Positions 42,467 through 55,700 of a DNA stretch of 64,000 bases are shown here, one piece after another. The position numbers and the translations under genes are program-made. Each line of letters starts with the position of its first letter. Within the stretch, counting starts at the first letter, position 1. Under the pieces are notes generated by a model. The model did not search any database, was not told the origin of the DNA, and worked only from the letters and a program-made list of their open reading frames with translations. Origin of the DNA: Polyangium sp. 6x1. Lineage in GTDB: Bacteria; Myxococcota_A; Polyangia; Polyangiales; Polyangiaceae. The stretch spans positions 1-64,000 of the forward strand of contig NZ_JARZHH010000019.1 in assembly GCF_029946515.1 (NCBI RefSeq), given 5' to 3'.

Positions 42467-43734
42467 CTGTCACGAGCAAACCCGAGGGCCACCGCCCGCT
42501 TTCCGAGGTCGATCCGGAGATCGCCGAGCTCATCCGCCGCGAAGAGCGCGCGGAGGCCGACACGATCCGGCTCATCGCGAGCGAGAACTACGTCTCGCGC
42601 GCGGTCCTCGAAGCGACGGGGTCGGTCCTGACGAACAAGTACTCGGAGGGCTACCCGCAGAAGCGGTACTACGAGGGCCAGCAGCAGATCGATCAGGTCG
42701 AAGAGCTGGCCCGCAGCCGCATGAAGCAGGTCTTCGGGGCCGATCACGTCAACGTGCAGCCCTACTCGGGCAGCCCTGCGAACCTCGCCGTCTACCTCGC
42801 GTTCGTGAAGCCCGGCGAGACGATCATGGGCCTCGGTTTGCCCGCGGGCGGGCACCTGACGCACGGCTGGAACGTCAGCATCACCGGCAAGTTCTTCACG
42901 AGCGTGCCCTACGGCGTGCGCGCGGACGATCACCGCATCGACATGGACCAGGTGCGCGAACTCGCCCGGACGCACCGGCCCAAGCTCATCTGGTGCGGCA
43001 CGACGGCCTACCCGCGCACGCTCGACTTCCCCGCGTTCCGCGCCATCGCGGACGAGGTGGGCGCGATCCTCGCGGCCGACATCGCGCACATCGCGGGCCT
43101 CGTCGCGGGCGGGGCACACCCGTCGCCGATCGGGATCGCGGACGTCGTGACGATGACGACGCACAAGACGTTCCGCGGCCCGCGCGGCGCGGCCATCCTC
43201 TGCAAATCCGAGCACGCCGCGGCGATCGATCGCGCGGTGTTCCCGGGCCTTCAGGGCGGCCCGCACAACCACACGACGGCCGCGATCGCGGTCGCCGCGC
43301 GCGAGGCGATGGAGCCGTCGTTCAAGCAGTACGCGGCGCGCGTGGTGGAGAACGCGCGCGTCCTCGGCGCGGCGCTCGAGGCGAAGGGCTTCCGGCTGAT
43401 CACCGGCGGCACGGACAACCACCTCCTGCTCGTCGACATGACGCCGAAGAACATCGGCGGAAAGCCGTACGCGAAGGCGCTCGATCGGGCCGGGCTCGTG
43501 GGCAACTACAACGCGATCCCGAACGATCCGCGCAAGCCCATGGATCCGTCGGGGCTCCGCATCGGCACGCCGTCGATCTCGTCGCGCGGCATGGGCCCGA
43601 AGGAGATGGAGCTCATCGCGGGGTGGATGGCCGAGGTCGCCGACCATCCGCAGGACGACGCGCGCATCGCGCGGATCGCCGGCGAGGTGAAGGAGCTCTG
43701 CAAGAGCTTCCCCGCGCCCGGCATCGCCTCCTGA
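42463..43734 (+). CDS. glyA: Serine hydroxymethyltransferase
   Basis: A 423-residue PLP enzyme that converts serine and tetrahydrofolate to glycine and 5,10-methylene-tetrahydrofolate. The lysine that binds PLP is K235 (TMTTHKTFRGPRGA). Other family segments are LIASENYVSRAVLE, TNKYSEGYPQKRYYEG and GTPSISSRGMGPKEM. Length and motifs are normal. It overlaps the E2 gene by 4 bp, so the two are translationally coupled. A terminator follows. Confidence 0.97.
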   Translation: MTVTSKPEGHRPLSEVDPEIAELIRREERAEADTIRLIASENYVSRAVLEATGSVLTNKYSEGYPQKRYYEGQQQIDQVEELARSRMKQVFGADHVNVQPYSGSPANLAVYLAFVKPGETIMGLGLPAGGHLTHGWNVSITGKFFTSVPYGVRADDHRIDMDQVRELARTHRPKLIWCGTTAYPRTLDFPAFRAIADEVGAILAADIAHIAGLVAGGAHPSPIGIADVVTMTTHKTFRGPRGAAILCKSEHAAAIDRAVFPGLQGGPHNHTTAAIAVAAREAMEPSFKQYAARVVENARVLGAALEAKGFRLITGGTDNHLLLVDMTPKNIGGKPYAKALDRAGLVGNYNAIPNDPRKPMDPSGLRIGTPSISSRGMGPKEMELIAGWMAEVADHPQDDARIARIAGEVKELCKSFPAPGIAS

Positions 43735-43756
43735 CGTAGAGCCGCACAAAACACCG

Positions 43757-43800
43757 CGGGGGCGCCGCTCGTTTCGTCGAGCCGCGCCCCCGTCGTCTTT
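43757..43800 (+). terminator. Terminator after glyA
   Basis: CGGGGGCG (43757-43764) pairs with CGCCCCCG (43785-43792), with an inner GCTCG/CGAGC stem and a T-containing tail (TCGTCTTT), 22 bp after the glyA stop. Confidence 0.7.
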
Positions 43801-43831
43801 GGCTCACGCCTCGAGCGAGGCGCGCGTCATC

Positions 43832-44707
<876 letters not shown>

Positions 44708-44873
44708 CTATCAATCAACGCGGGGAACCCGTGAAACTTACGTCTGCCTTCCTGACGGTTTGGACGGGCGTCAAGGAACACCGAATCGGACAGAGCCGTT
44801 TTTCGTCCCCACGCTCGCGCACGCGCGGCGCGCCGCGCCCTGCACGCCCCACGTTGGTGAGGTAAACTACTTC

Positions 44874-45167
44874 ATGGATCAGAGGAGCGGGGGGCCGAAG
44901 GGGGCGGACATTCCGCCCGGGACGTTCGCGCGCTGGTTCCTGGACGAAGAGCTGAAGCCAGGCGCGGGGATGGGGATCGCGGCAGAGCGCGCGGAGTACC
45001 ACCTGTGCCGGGCCATCGCGAACCTCGAACGCGGCATGCTGCGCGAGGCGCTCGACGACGCGAACACGGCCGCGCACCTCGACGAGTCGCTCCGGGCCCG
45101 GGCGCTCATCGTGGCCCGGATATGCATCCAGCGAGAGATGGAGGAGCTCGGCGCGCCCGTACGATGA
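44874..45167 (+). CDS. Small TPR-like protein
   Basis: A 97-residue protein. Residues ~35-90 form two helix pairs with a TPR-like pattern (AEYHLCRAIANLERGMLREALDDANTAAHLDESLRARALIVARICIQREME). There is no signal peptide. The ATG at 44874 has GAGGT 13 nt upstream. It lies between the two paralogous lipoproteins, on the strand of the second one; a link to them is possible but only inferred from position. Codon usage looks coding. Confidence 0.6.
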   Translation: MDQRSGGPKGADIPPGTFARWFLDEELKPGAGMGIAAERAEYHLCRAIANLERGMLREALDDANTAAHLDESLRARALIVARICIQREMEELGAPVR

Positions 45168-45299
45168 CGGCGATGGCGGCCATCGTCGCGCCTCGAACGG
45201 TCTCATCGGTATGTGGCCCCGCGTAGCCGTCGGGTGTATGAGCCCGACTCTGTCTCGCGCGGCGTATCTCTGCGCCCCTCGAGCCTCGAGGAGGGTCCG

Positions 45300-45917
45300 A
45301 TGACGCGTTCGATGGTGTGCATGGGGGCCGCTGCGGCGGCCGTGTCGATGATGGTGATGGTGATGTCCGCGGGCTGCGGCAGCGAGCCCGAGACGCCGCC
45401 GCAGCCGGGGCCGGACGCCGGCTTTGTGCCGCCTCCGCCCCCGCCGCCCCCGCCCCCGCCCCCGCCCCCGCCGACCGTGGCGGCATGTGACTCGGTGCAG
45501 TCGCTGGCGCTGACGACGATGGTGCAGGGGCGCGAGAAGGTGGAAGCGCCGAACATGAAGGCCGAGGGCGGGCAGCTCTGCATGGTGGTGCCCGAGGGGC
45601 AGACGGCGTCGACGCCGACGATCATGCTGGAGCCGGGCTTCTGCTACACGGTGATCGGCCAGGGCGCAGGCGGGGTGACGGAGCTCAACCTGGCGCTCAC
45701 GCTCGACATGGCGGCGGCGCTGCCGCCGCAGCTCGGCGCGCTCGCGGCGAACCCGACGCTCGCGGTGGATCAGGAGACGGGTTCGTCGGCGTCGATCGGC
45801 CAGAAGACGAGCTGCTACGCGTGGCCGTGGCCGGTGCCGGCGATGGTGAAGGTCAACGCGACGGCCAAGACGGGCTCGGGCCCGGTGGCCATCCAGATCT
45901 ACAAGAAGAAGAAGTGA
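45300..45917 (+). CDS. Lipoprotein with poly-Pro linker and a WPWP-type domain
   Basis: A 205-residue protein. Lipobox SAGC follows a Met/Val/Ala-rich signal, then a Pro-rich linker with a ~15-residue poly-Pro run (45430-45470). The C-terminal ~145 residues are paralogous to the lipoprotein at 43832-44668: LEPGFCYTVIGQGAGG aligns with [15 protein letters not shown], and TSCYAWPWPVPAM with [12 protein letters not shown]. Two additional cysteines (AACDSVQ, GQLCMVV) could form disulfides. The ATG at 45300 follows GAGGAGGG. The function is unknown. Confidence 0.8.
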   Translation: MTRSMVCMGAAAAAVSMMVMVMSAGCGSEPETPPQPGPDAGFVPPPPPPPPPPPPPPPTVAACDSVQSLALTTMVQGREKVEAPNMKAEGGQLCMVVPEGQTASTPTIMLEPGFCYTVIGQGAGGVTELNLALTLDMAAALPPQLGALAANPTLAVDQETGSSASIGQKTSCYAWPWPVPAMVKVNATAKTGSGPVAIQIYKKKK

Positions 45918-46017
45918 CGCATCGCCGGGCGGCGCGGCTCTCCGCATAGGGAGGGCTGCGCCGCAGCGCGGCAGACCGTTGGAGCTCAAAGCTCCTCGTC
46001 TCTCCGCTCAGGACCAC

Positions 46018-46057
46018 AAAAAACGAACGGCCCACGCGCATCGCGAGGGCCGTTCGT
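46018..46057 (-). terminator. Terminator of the HU gene
   Basis: On the minus strand, an 11-bp stem ACGAACGGCCC/GGGCCGTTCGT is followed by a run of six T, 35 bp after the HU stop. Confidence 0.9.
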
Positions 46058-46091
46058 CGCGCGCTGCTGCCGCGACGGGAGCAGCGGTTTC

Positions 46092-46430
46092 TCAGGCGAG
46101 AGCGTCCTTGATCGCCTTGATCGGGCGCGCACGCACCGACTTGCTGGCGGGCTTCGCCGGGAAGGTCATCGGCTGCTTGGTGAAGGGGTTGATCCCCTGG
46201 CGGGCCTTCGTCGCCGGCCGCTTCACCACCCGGAACTTCGCGAAGCCCGGCAGCGTGAAGACGCCCGACTTCTTCAGCTCACGGTGCCCGACCGTGACCA
46301 GAGACTCGAGCACACTCTTGACCTGCTTGCGGGAGATCTCGTCCCCAGCAGCTTCCGTGATCGCCTGGATCAGAGCGCTCTTGCTCAACGACTTCTTCGC
46401 CCCGCCCCCAGCACTCTTCTTGGTCGCCAT
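46092..46430 (-). CDS. HU-family DNA-binding protein
   Basis: A 112-residue HU/IHF-fold protein with a short Lys-rich N-terminal extension (MATKKSAGGGAKKS). The body begins LSKSALIQAITEAAGDEISRKQVKSVLESLV and the DNA-binding arm has VKRPATKARQGINPFTKQPMTFPAKPA. It is a nucleoid-associated architectural protein that bends DNA; the tail KSVRARPIKAIKDAL is typical. Start at ATG 46430 with GGAGGAATTTGC upstream. It is monocistronic, with its own terminator. Confidence 0.93.
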   Translation of the reverse strand: MATKKSAGGGAKKSLSKSALIQAITEAAGDEISRKQVKSVLESLVTVGHRELKKSGVFTLPGFAKFRVVKRPATKARQGINPFTKQPMTFPAKPASKSVRARPIKAIKDALA

Positions 46431-46752
46431 TGCAAATTCCTCCGAGCTCCGCGTCGCGCGCGACCCCTCGCCGCGCGCTCGGCTCGGGTGAACCATACAC
46501 GGCGTGCGTCGCGAAAAAAGCGAAATCTTCGGGGGAAATAGCGATTTCGGCGCGGAGAGTCGCTCTACCAGGCGGTGAACGGGCTGAAAGAGGGGTGAGT
46601 CGCCGAGGAGAAGGACCACAAAACAGCGCCAAAACAGCCTGAAAACAGGCCTCGGCGAGGGTTCGGCGCGGCGGCGGGGATGAAGGAGGAGGAGGGCGCG
46701 CGCCGCGGATGCCCGCGGCGCATGGTTTCAGAAGGGCGGAAAATGAGCTGGA
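46431..46752. other. Intergenic region between HU gene and giant TPR gene
   Basis: A 322-bp region with no convincing gene. On the minus strand it holds a weak possible HU promoter (TATGGT around 46490 on a T-rich upstream stretch). An imperfect hairpin-forming inverted repeat, CGAAATC (46521-46527) with GATTTCG (46543-46549), lies nearby. I see no terminator for the TPR gene. Confidence 0.4.
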
Positions 46753-49700
46753 TCAGTCGCTCGCGAGCTCGTCGGCGAGGTCGCGCGCGGCGTCGAGGTT
46801 CGCGTCCTCGGCGAGCGCCTTCTCGACGAGGAGGCGCGCTTTGCCGCGATCGCCTTGCGCGACCGCGAGCTTGCCGAGGTGCAAATACGCGAGCGCGCGG
46901 CCCCGCGACGTCGTGCCCTCGACCGAGCCAGGCGCCGTGATCTTCATCATCGTGACGGCCCGAAGCGCGCGCGAAGCGACGTCGTGCTCGCCACGATCGA
47001 CCGCGATCTCACCGAGCTCGAGCGCGATGTCGGCGCTGCCCGGATCGCTATCGAACGCCTTGGAAAGCTGCTCGAACGCGACGTCGTCATTGCCCGACGC
47101 GCGCTCGACGTGCGCGAGCGCGCGGTGCGCAGCCGCGAGCGTCCTCGAGCGACGTCCCTCGTACGCGGCGACGGCGTTCGTGGCGAGCGGGCGCGCCTCG
47201 TCGACGCGACCCGCCCCGACATACGCCTCGGCGAGCACGATGACGGGCTCCCACGCGTCCGGCTGCCGCCGGCGCGCGTCCTCGACGAGCTCGATCGCGG
47301 CGCCCGCGCCCTCGGGCGTCGCGAGGAGCAGGCGCGCGGCGTGGAGCAAGAGCTCGACCGCGGCCGCACCTTCGACGTTCGCCGCCGCAGAGGCGATCGA
47401 GGCCGCCGCGAGCTGGTGATCCCCCATCTCGCTTTGAGCCCCAACGAGCTCGGCGACGAGGGCGCGATCGAGCGGGTCGATGTCGAGCGCGCGCTTCAGG
47501 ATCTCGATGGCGCCCGGGAGATCCTGCTCCTTGTCGCGGAGGATCGCGGCGGCCTTGCGGAGGCAACCGACGCGCTCTTCCTTGCCGGTCCGGCCCTCCG
47601 CCTCGATCTGATAGACGTCCGCGATCTTGCGGAAATCCTCGCGGGACTCGAAGCGCTCCTTCAGCTTGACGCCGAGGACCGTGCTCGTCGGGAACGCGCG
47701 GTAGCCCGCTTCGAGGGCGCGATCGACGCCGTCCTCGTCGCCCTGCTCGGCGCGGATCGCCGCAAGCCTCTGCGCCGTCGCCTCCGCGGCCTCGCCCTTC
47801 TCGGCGCCGAGGAGCTTTTCGAGCGCGTCCGCGAGCTCCGAGGCGTCCTCGGCCTTCTCGCAGATGCGCACGATGGCGCGCAGCGCGTCGAGGTTCGTCG
47901 CGTCCCAGTCGAGGATGCCGTGGTAGGCGTCGCGGGCGCGAGCGGCCTCGCCTTGCTGCTCGAGGAGCGCGCCGAGTCGCATGGAGAGCGACGCGACGCC
48001 GGCCGTGTCCTCGCGGTCCTTGGCGAGGTCGATGCGGCGCTCGAGGAGCGAGGCGAGATCCTCGAAGCGGCCCGCGGCCTCCAGCAAGCCGGAGAGCAGC
48101 GTGGCCGCCTCCGCGTTCGCCGGATCGTCGTCGAGCAGCTCCGTGAGGGTCGTGATCGCCTCGTCGGCGCCGCCTTCACGCTTCTGCGCGAGGCGCGCGC
48201 GCTCGAGGCGCATGCGCGAGCGGTCCTCGACCGTCTCGAGCAGCGGGACGACCTGCTCGATGAGGCGCCCGAGGGCCTCGTCCTCGCCGAGGTTTCGGTA
48301 GAGATCGGCGAGCGGGCCCCAGAGGTCGCGATCGGCAGGCTCGCGCTCGAAGAGCTCGGCGTAGAGGCGCGCCGCGCCCGCGAGATCACTGAGTTTGTCG
48401 CGCGCGATCGAGGCCGCGGCGAGCAGGTGGCCCCGCTCGTCGCCGGGCGCAGCCACGCGCCCCGCGCGCTCTTCGAGAGCCCGCGCCTCGGCCCAGTCCT
48501 CGGCCGCGGCGCGCACCTTGGCGAGCGCCACGAGGGCCCAGAGGTCGTCCGACGTATCGGAGGCGCCCTCCTCGCGGGTGAGCGCGCGCCGCAGGACGGA
48601 TTCGACGAGCGCCGTGTCCCCGAGGCCCTCGGCGACGGAGACGGCCTCGCGGTAGAGGTCGGCCCCGCGCTCGGGCGCGAGCAGGACGAGCGCGTCGACG
48701 AGCGCGCGGGAGCGATCGTGCTGGCGCGCGAAGCGCTCGAAGAGCGGGGCGATCTGCGCCGCGTTCTCTTCACGCTGGAGGCCGAGGCGGAAGATGGCCT
48801 CGGCGCGATCGGGCGACGCGTCGAGCGAGAGAGCACGCTCGAGCGCGGGCACGCCGCGCGCCGCACCGCCGGGCTCGCGCAGCGCGAGCTCGGCGAGGCG
48901 GTAGAGACCATCGGCGAGCTCCGCAGGCGGCGCGCTCTCGCTCGCAGCGGCGATCCGCTTCTCGAGGAGAGAGATCTGCCCCTCGCGATCCCCGCGCTGC
49001 TCGCAGGAGGCCTCGAGCGCGCGCCAGACCTCGTGGATCCGGCGATCGCCCGGCCGCTCCAGCAAGAGCGCCTCGGCGCGTCGGAACGCCTCGTCCGCCT
49101 GGGCCGCGTCGCCACCTTCACCGGAGAGCGCACGACCGAGGTGGAGGAGGAGATCGACGAGCGGAGGATCGACCGTCGTCGCAGCGACGAGTTTACGCAG
49201 AGCGTCGAGGTACTTCTCGACCGCGCCAAGGCGGCGAGCGAGCCCGAGCGCCGAGCGATGCGCGTCCCCGGAGGTCGGCCGCACGGCGAGCGCGCGGAGC
49301 CAGAGCGAGAGCGCGTCCTCGGCGCGGCCGAGGTGTTGCTCGTAGAGCGAAGCGAGCTCGGCGAGCACGGGCGCGGAGGCCGCCGCGTCGCCGCCCGCGC
49401 CATCGAGCCGGAGCTCGAGCGCGCGCGCGAGGAGCGCGTGGTTCTGGCGGCCGCGGAGGGCGCGCACGAGGCGATCGGCCTCGTCGGGGCTCTCGCGCGA
49501 GGCCTCGAAGGCGGACTCCACGTGCTCGGCCGAGCGATCGGGATCGCCCTGGCGATCGGCGATCTCGGCGAGCGCGATGAGCACCTCGGTGCGGGTGACG
49601 GCCGGGCTGCCCTGCTCGTCGCGCAGGCGCCGCACCATCATGAGCAACGAGCGGTACGTGCGCTGCGCCCGATCGTACTGGCCCTCGTCGAAGGACAGGC

Positions 49701-52700
49701 GCGCGAGCGCGAGCAGGATCTCCGGGTGCGTCGGGTCGATCTTGAGCGCGACGTCGAGCTCGGCCAGCGCAGCCTTGCGATCACCCGACGACAGGAAGAC
49801 CCGCGCCAGGTAGTAATGCACGATCGCGCGATCCTTCGGCCGGCGGCTGCCGTACGCGTCGATGATCTGGCGAAGGATGTTCGACGCCTCGTCCGAGCGG
49901 CCCGCGGCGCTCAGCGCGTCGCAGAGCGAGAGCTTGATCGCGCGATCGTCGGGCGTGAGCTGCGACGCCTGCTCGAGCAGCGGGACAGCCGCCTCGGGCT
50001 TGTTCCGCTTCGAGAAGTGCAGGTCGGCGGCCTCGCGGAGGAGCGCCGTACGCTTCGCGGCGTTCTCCGTGTGCGCGGCCTCGATGGCGATGAGCTCGGC
50101 GAGCGGGCCCCACGCCTCGGCCTCGCGGTAGAGGACGGAGAGGCGCGCCCGGAGCGGCGCCGGGTCGGCCACGCGGCCCTGGGCCTCCTCGAGCCGCTGC
50201 TGCGCGAGCGCGGGCTCTCCCGAGGCGATGTAGGCCTCGGCGAGGCGCAGGACGGGGTGCGGCGAGGCGTCGGCCGGCGCGTCCGTGCAGATGGTCTCGA
50301 GGACCTCCGCGGCGGCCGCGTGATCGCCGCGCGCCGTGAAGAGGCGCGCGAGCGCGTCGAGCGATGCCATGTCGCGGTAGCGCGCGGCGCGGCGGTAATC
50401 GCTGATGGCGCGCGGGAGATCCCCGACGCGCGTCTCGGCGATGATCGCGGCCCTCCGCCAGAGCTCGGCGGCCGTCGTGGTGTCGCGATCGGCCTCGCGT
50501 CGCGTCGCCTGATCCTCCCAGAGCGCAGCGAGCGCGCCGTGGTCGCCGCGCTCGCCGAAGAGCTCGGCGAGTTTGTCGACGGAGGGCGCGTGCGAGGGGC
50601 TCTCTTCGAGGTTCTTGCGCAAGGACCCGATCGCGCGATCCGCGTCGCCCGACTCGACGAGCAGGAACGCGAGATCGAGGCGCAGGTCGACGCGCGAGAG
50701 GACCTCGTCGGCCACGGAGATCTGGCGCTCGCGCAGGGTGAGGAGCTCGGCGCGGCGCCCCTCCTTGCGATAGAGTTCTTCGAGGCGCGAGCCGACGAGC
50801 TCGTCGGTCGGATCCTCGCCGAAGAGCTCCTCGTAGATCACGATCGCCGGCTGCGCGTCGGAGATCTCGGCGGCAGCGAGGCGCAACGCGCGGCGGCGCG
50901 AGGGCTCGAAGGGCAGCTTCGCGCCGTCGAGGCAGAGCGCGACGACACGCACGAGGTCCCCCTCGTCGCGGCAGATGCGCACGAGGACGTCGAGCGCCCA
51001 CGCGGCGAAGCTCGCGGCCTCGCTGAGCGGATCCGAGCCCTCGCCGACCCAGCGCGCCTCGGCCTTCTGGAGCATGGCCTCGGCGATGCTCTTCGCGAGG
51101 CTCGGATCGCCCACGTGGTCGCTGGCGACGGTGACCGCCTCGCGGTGCAGCGGGAGCGCGTCCGCGGAGACCTCGCTGAGGCGCAGCAGCGCGTCGACGA
51201 GCGGCTTGCCGGGCGCGTGGCGGCGCAGCTCGACGAGCGCCGCGAGCATCTCGGCGTTCGTCGGGTCGTACGTGAGCGCGCGCTCGATGGCGATCTCGGC
51301 CGCGCGCTCGTCCCCGCGACGATCGCGGTGCCAGAGCGCGACGCTCCACCAGAGGGCACGCGCGACGTCGGGCGGGACGTCGCCCTGCGCCTCGATCGCC
51401 GGGAACGCCTCGGCGATGTCGGCCCAGCGATCCGCGATCGCGGCGAGGCGCAGGACCTCGGCCGAGAGCTCGGGCGTCTTCACCGCGGCGAACGCGCGCC
51501 AGACGGCGTCGAACGCCGCAGCCGGGTCGTTGCGACGGTGCTCGTGCAGCGACGCGGTCTCCGCGAGGATCGCCGTACGCTCGGCGGCGGACGTCGCGGC
51601 GGCGAGGCGCGGCTCGAGCAGGTCGATGGTGCGTTGCCAGTCGCCCGAGGCCGCATAGGCCGCCGTGAGGACACGGACGGCAGCGGCGAGGATGGGCCTG
51701 CGCGCCTCGTCGTCGAGGTCGATGAGCGAGAGCAACGACTCGAGGCCGGAGAGCGCGACGCCCCCCGGATCGGCGCAGCGGATCGCGGCCTCGTAGCTCG
51801 CGACGGCCTCGGCCCACTGCGAGGTGCGATCACGCTGCACGTCGCCGAGGCGGCGGTAGAGCTCCGCCGCGCGGGCGGCGTTCGTCCCGGCCTCGTCGGC
51901 CTGGGCCGCGCTCGTGCGGAGTAGCTCCACGAGATCGGGCCAGCGCGCCGCCTTTTCGAGGAGCCGGGCGAGCGCGTCGCAGCTCTCGTCGTCGGCGCCA
52001 AAGCGGGCGCGCACGCCTTCCCACACGGTGATCGCGCGGGCGACGTCGCGCAGCTCCTGGTCGCAGATCGCCGCGACGCGCACGAGATCCTGCCGCGCGG
52101 CGTCGCCTTCCGTGAGCTCGGCGCGGCGCTCGAGGACCTCCGCGAGCTCGCCGAAGCGGCTCTCGGCTTCGAGATCGAGGGCGAGGCCCCCGAGCGCGTC
52201 GAGGTCGCGCGGCTCGTCGGCGAGGCGGGCGCGATACGCCGCGATGGCGCGCGGTTTGTCGCCGAGCTCGCTCGACGCGATGCGCGCGACCTCGAGCAGC
52301 GTGGCGCGCCGGGCGTCGGGATCCTTCTCGAGGCGCGCGAGCCGTTCGAGGACCTCGCAGCGCTCCGCCGAGCGACCCTCCTCCGCGAGGAGGCGCTCGA
52401 GATCACGCGCGGGGCCGACGACGAGCTCGGGGTGCTCGGGTTCGAGTGAGAGGATCGTCCGGCCGAGATCGATCGCGCGACCACGGTCGCCGAGCTTCTC
52501 GACGTAGATCGCCGACGCGCGGGAGAGGAGCTCGATCTTGAGCGCGCCGGCGGCGCCCTCGGAGACCCCGACGAGGACCTCCGCGAGCCGATCGAAACGA
52601 TCGACCCGCGCGGCGAGGCGCTCGAGCTCGGCGCGGTGGGCCGGCTCGGCGGGCTCCAGCGCGACGAGCGCGGCGAGGCTCTCCAGCGCGCTCGCCGGGT

Positions 52701-55700
52701 CGTCGAGGACGTCGGCGCGCAGCGAGACGATCTCGCGCAGGAGCGCGCCGCGCGCGGCCGGATCGATCGCGGCTTCGAGGCGGACGGCGAGCACGCGCGC
52801 GAGGTCCTCGTGGCGCTCCTCGCTGCGGTAGCGTCGTTCGAGGACGACGGCGGCGCGCTGGCGGGCCGTGGTCTCGGCCTCCGCGCTCGGGCGGATGGAG
52901 AGCGGCTCGTCCGAGCCCGTGGCGGCAAGCACGCGCTCCAGCAGGTCGAGCGCCTCGGCGCGCGAAGGCTCGACGGAGAGCATCTCCTCGACGACGCGGA
53001 AGGCTGCGTCGGGCTCGACGACGCCTTCCAGCCAGAGCGTGGCGATCCGCGCGCGGAGCTTCTGCGCCGCCTCGACGTCGAGCGAGGCGAGCTCGTGCGA
53101 GAGCAGATCGATGAGCGGGCGATGGCGCCCGAGGCGCTCGTAGAGCCGCTCGAGCGAGGTGCGGATCTTCTTGTCGCGCGGCTTGAGCGGCAGAAGCTGC
53201 TCCAGGTACTGCACGGCGCGATCCGGATCGCCTGCGAGGTCCTTCGCTGACTCGGCCGCGTCCTCCAGGAGCTCGACCCGCGCGAACTTGTCGTCGGTGC
53301 GCTCGATGGCCTGATCGTAGAGCGAGAAGAGGTCGGACCAGCGCTCGTTCTGGTTGTAGGCGAGCTTCAAGCGCTCGAACGCCCAGAGCGCGTCGGGGGC
53401 GACGTCGACGACCCGACGCAGGAGCTTCATGACGGCGTCCTGATCGTCGAAGAAGAACTCCTCGTGGTAGTCGACCGAGCGCCGCCCGAGGTCGTCGAGC
53501 GTGTCGGGATCGAGCTCGCGCACCGTGTCGGAGTCGAGCTTCTTGCGGTAGGCCTCCGCGACGAGATCGGGCCTGTCGGCATCGCGCCCGAGCTGCTCGG
53601 CGCGGTCCCAGAGCGCGGCGTCGTAGGGCAGCTCCTCGACCGCGCGCACGGCGAGGTCGAGCGCGATCTCCGGCGCGGCGCCGGGCCTGTCGAGCAGCCG
53701 CGTGAACCAGCCAGCGCGGAGATCCACGAGGTCGGTCGCGTCCGCGGGCGTCGCGATGAGCAGCTTGAGGATCCGCGCGGCGATCGACTCGTCTTCCGTC
53801 GTGTCGCAAGCGCGCTCCAGCATCTCGGCCGCGCGCCGGCGGGACTCGGGCCGCGCGAGCGCTCGCTCGAGGAGCACGAGCGCGCCCTCGTTGCCCGGAT
53901 CGGCTTCGAGCACCGGCTCCACCGCGGCGAGCGCCTCGTCGACGCGGCCGAGCCGATCGAGCAGGAGCGTCGCGAGCTCGAGCTCGAGCGCCGTCCGCTC
54001 CGCGCCCTCGCGCAGATCGCGGCGCGCGGCCATGATCGCCGCTGCGCCCTCGACGTCGCCGAGGTCGAGCAGGAGCCGGCTCCGCGCCGCGAGCGCAGCG
54101 TCGTTCTGCGGATCCTGCTCCAGCACGCGGGCGTAGAGGTCCGCGGCCGCGCGCGGATCCTTGAAGACGTTCTCCTCGGCCGAAGCCCACGCGAGCAGGG
54201 CCTCGATGCGACGATCCCCCTCCGCGCGCTGCAGGCGGAAGCCGAGCACCCAGCGGCGATCGTCGAGCCGCGCCTGCGAAGGCGGGCTCCGATCGAGGAA
54301 CGCTTCGAACGCCTCGACCGCGGTCCAGGGATCCGAAGCGCCCTGGATCATGCTCCGGTACGCGACCGCGGCGTCCTCCTGGCGATCGGGATCGGCCCCG
54401 AGCACACGCGCGCGCGCCGCCTGGAGCGCCTCGCGCGGGCCGACATCGAGCGCGCCCTCGTCCGCGAGGAGCGCGTCCGCCGCGCCCACGAAGCGCGTGG
54501 TCGCCTTCGCGTGGATGGCCGCGTCCTCGAACGCGAGCAGTTTGTCCGCGCGCTCCGCGGCATCCGCCGCGGTGCGGAAGAGGACCTCGTAGACCGCGGG
54601 CAGCTTCTCCCACGCCTCGGAGCGACGGTAGAGATCGACGAGCCGCTCGGCGGCCTCGCGATCGTCGGCCGAGAGCGCGAGCACGCGTTCGAAGAGGCGC
54701 TCGGCGAGCGGGTTGTCTCCGCCGCCGTCGGCGAGGTCGCCGGCGCGCCGGTAGTCCTCGATCGCGGCCGCCGTATCCCCGAACGCCTCGGCCTTCAGCG
54801 CGGCGAGGTGATCGAGCCACCGCGCCTCGGAGAGCGGGCCGTCCGCCGTCGAGATGCGCCGCTCGAGCAGCACACGATAGAGATCGTTGTCGCCTGCCTT
54901 CCGCGCGAGGTCCGCGATCCGATCGAGCGTCTCGTCCGAGAGCGTGGTGCCCTCGTCGAGCAGGCTCCGGTAGTGCTGCCGCGCGCGATCGATCCACCCG
55001 CGCGAGGCGGACAGGTTCGCCATGCGCAGCGTGATCCCCGCGCGCTCCTCCGCGTCGGCCGCGCGCTCCACGCCGCCGATCAGGGCCGCGTAGAGGCCCT
55101 CTGCATCCGAGCCCTCCTCGAGCACGTCGAGCAGCGCTTCGTACGCGCCCCGATCCCCCGCATCCTCCTCCAGCGCGCGACGGTACGTGGCCGCGGCGGC
55201 CGCGAGGTCCCGCAAGCCGCGCCGCTCGATCGTGCCGATGGAGTGGAAGATCTGGCGACGCCGATCCGGATCCGTCGTCGTGGCGAGCGCGCCCTTGTAG
55301 AGCGCGAGCCGCTCCTGCGGCGAGCCGTACTTCTCCAGCAGGCCGTCGATGCGCGCGATGAGGTCGGGCGACGAAGGCTCGAACGCGAGCGCGTTCCGGA
55401 GCACGGACAGCGCGCCGACGAAGTCACCGTAGATCGCGAGCGCTTCGCCCGTGGCCTTCGCGAGCTCCGCGATCGCCGGGTGATCGACGTTCCGGTTGCC
55501 GAGGGCCTGGATCAGGATGCCGGCACGGCGTGCGGCGTCGTCCCCCGCGAGACGCTCCACGGTCGACAGCCACTCCGGCACGTCGTCGGCCATGTCGTTC
55601 GTCGCGATGCGCAGACCGAGGCCAGCGAACTGCAACGCGCGCTTCACGTCCCCGAGCTCCCCCTCCGCGATCTGCGCGGCTTCGCGCAACGCGGCGAGCC

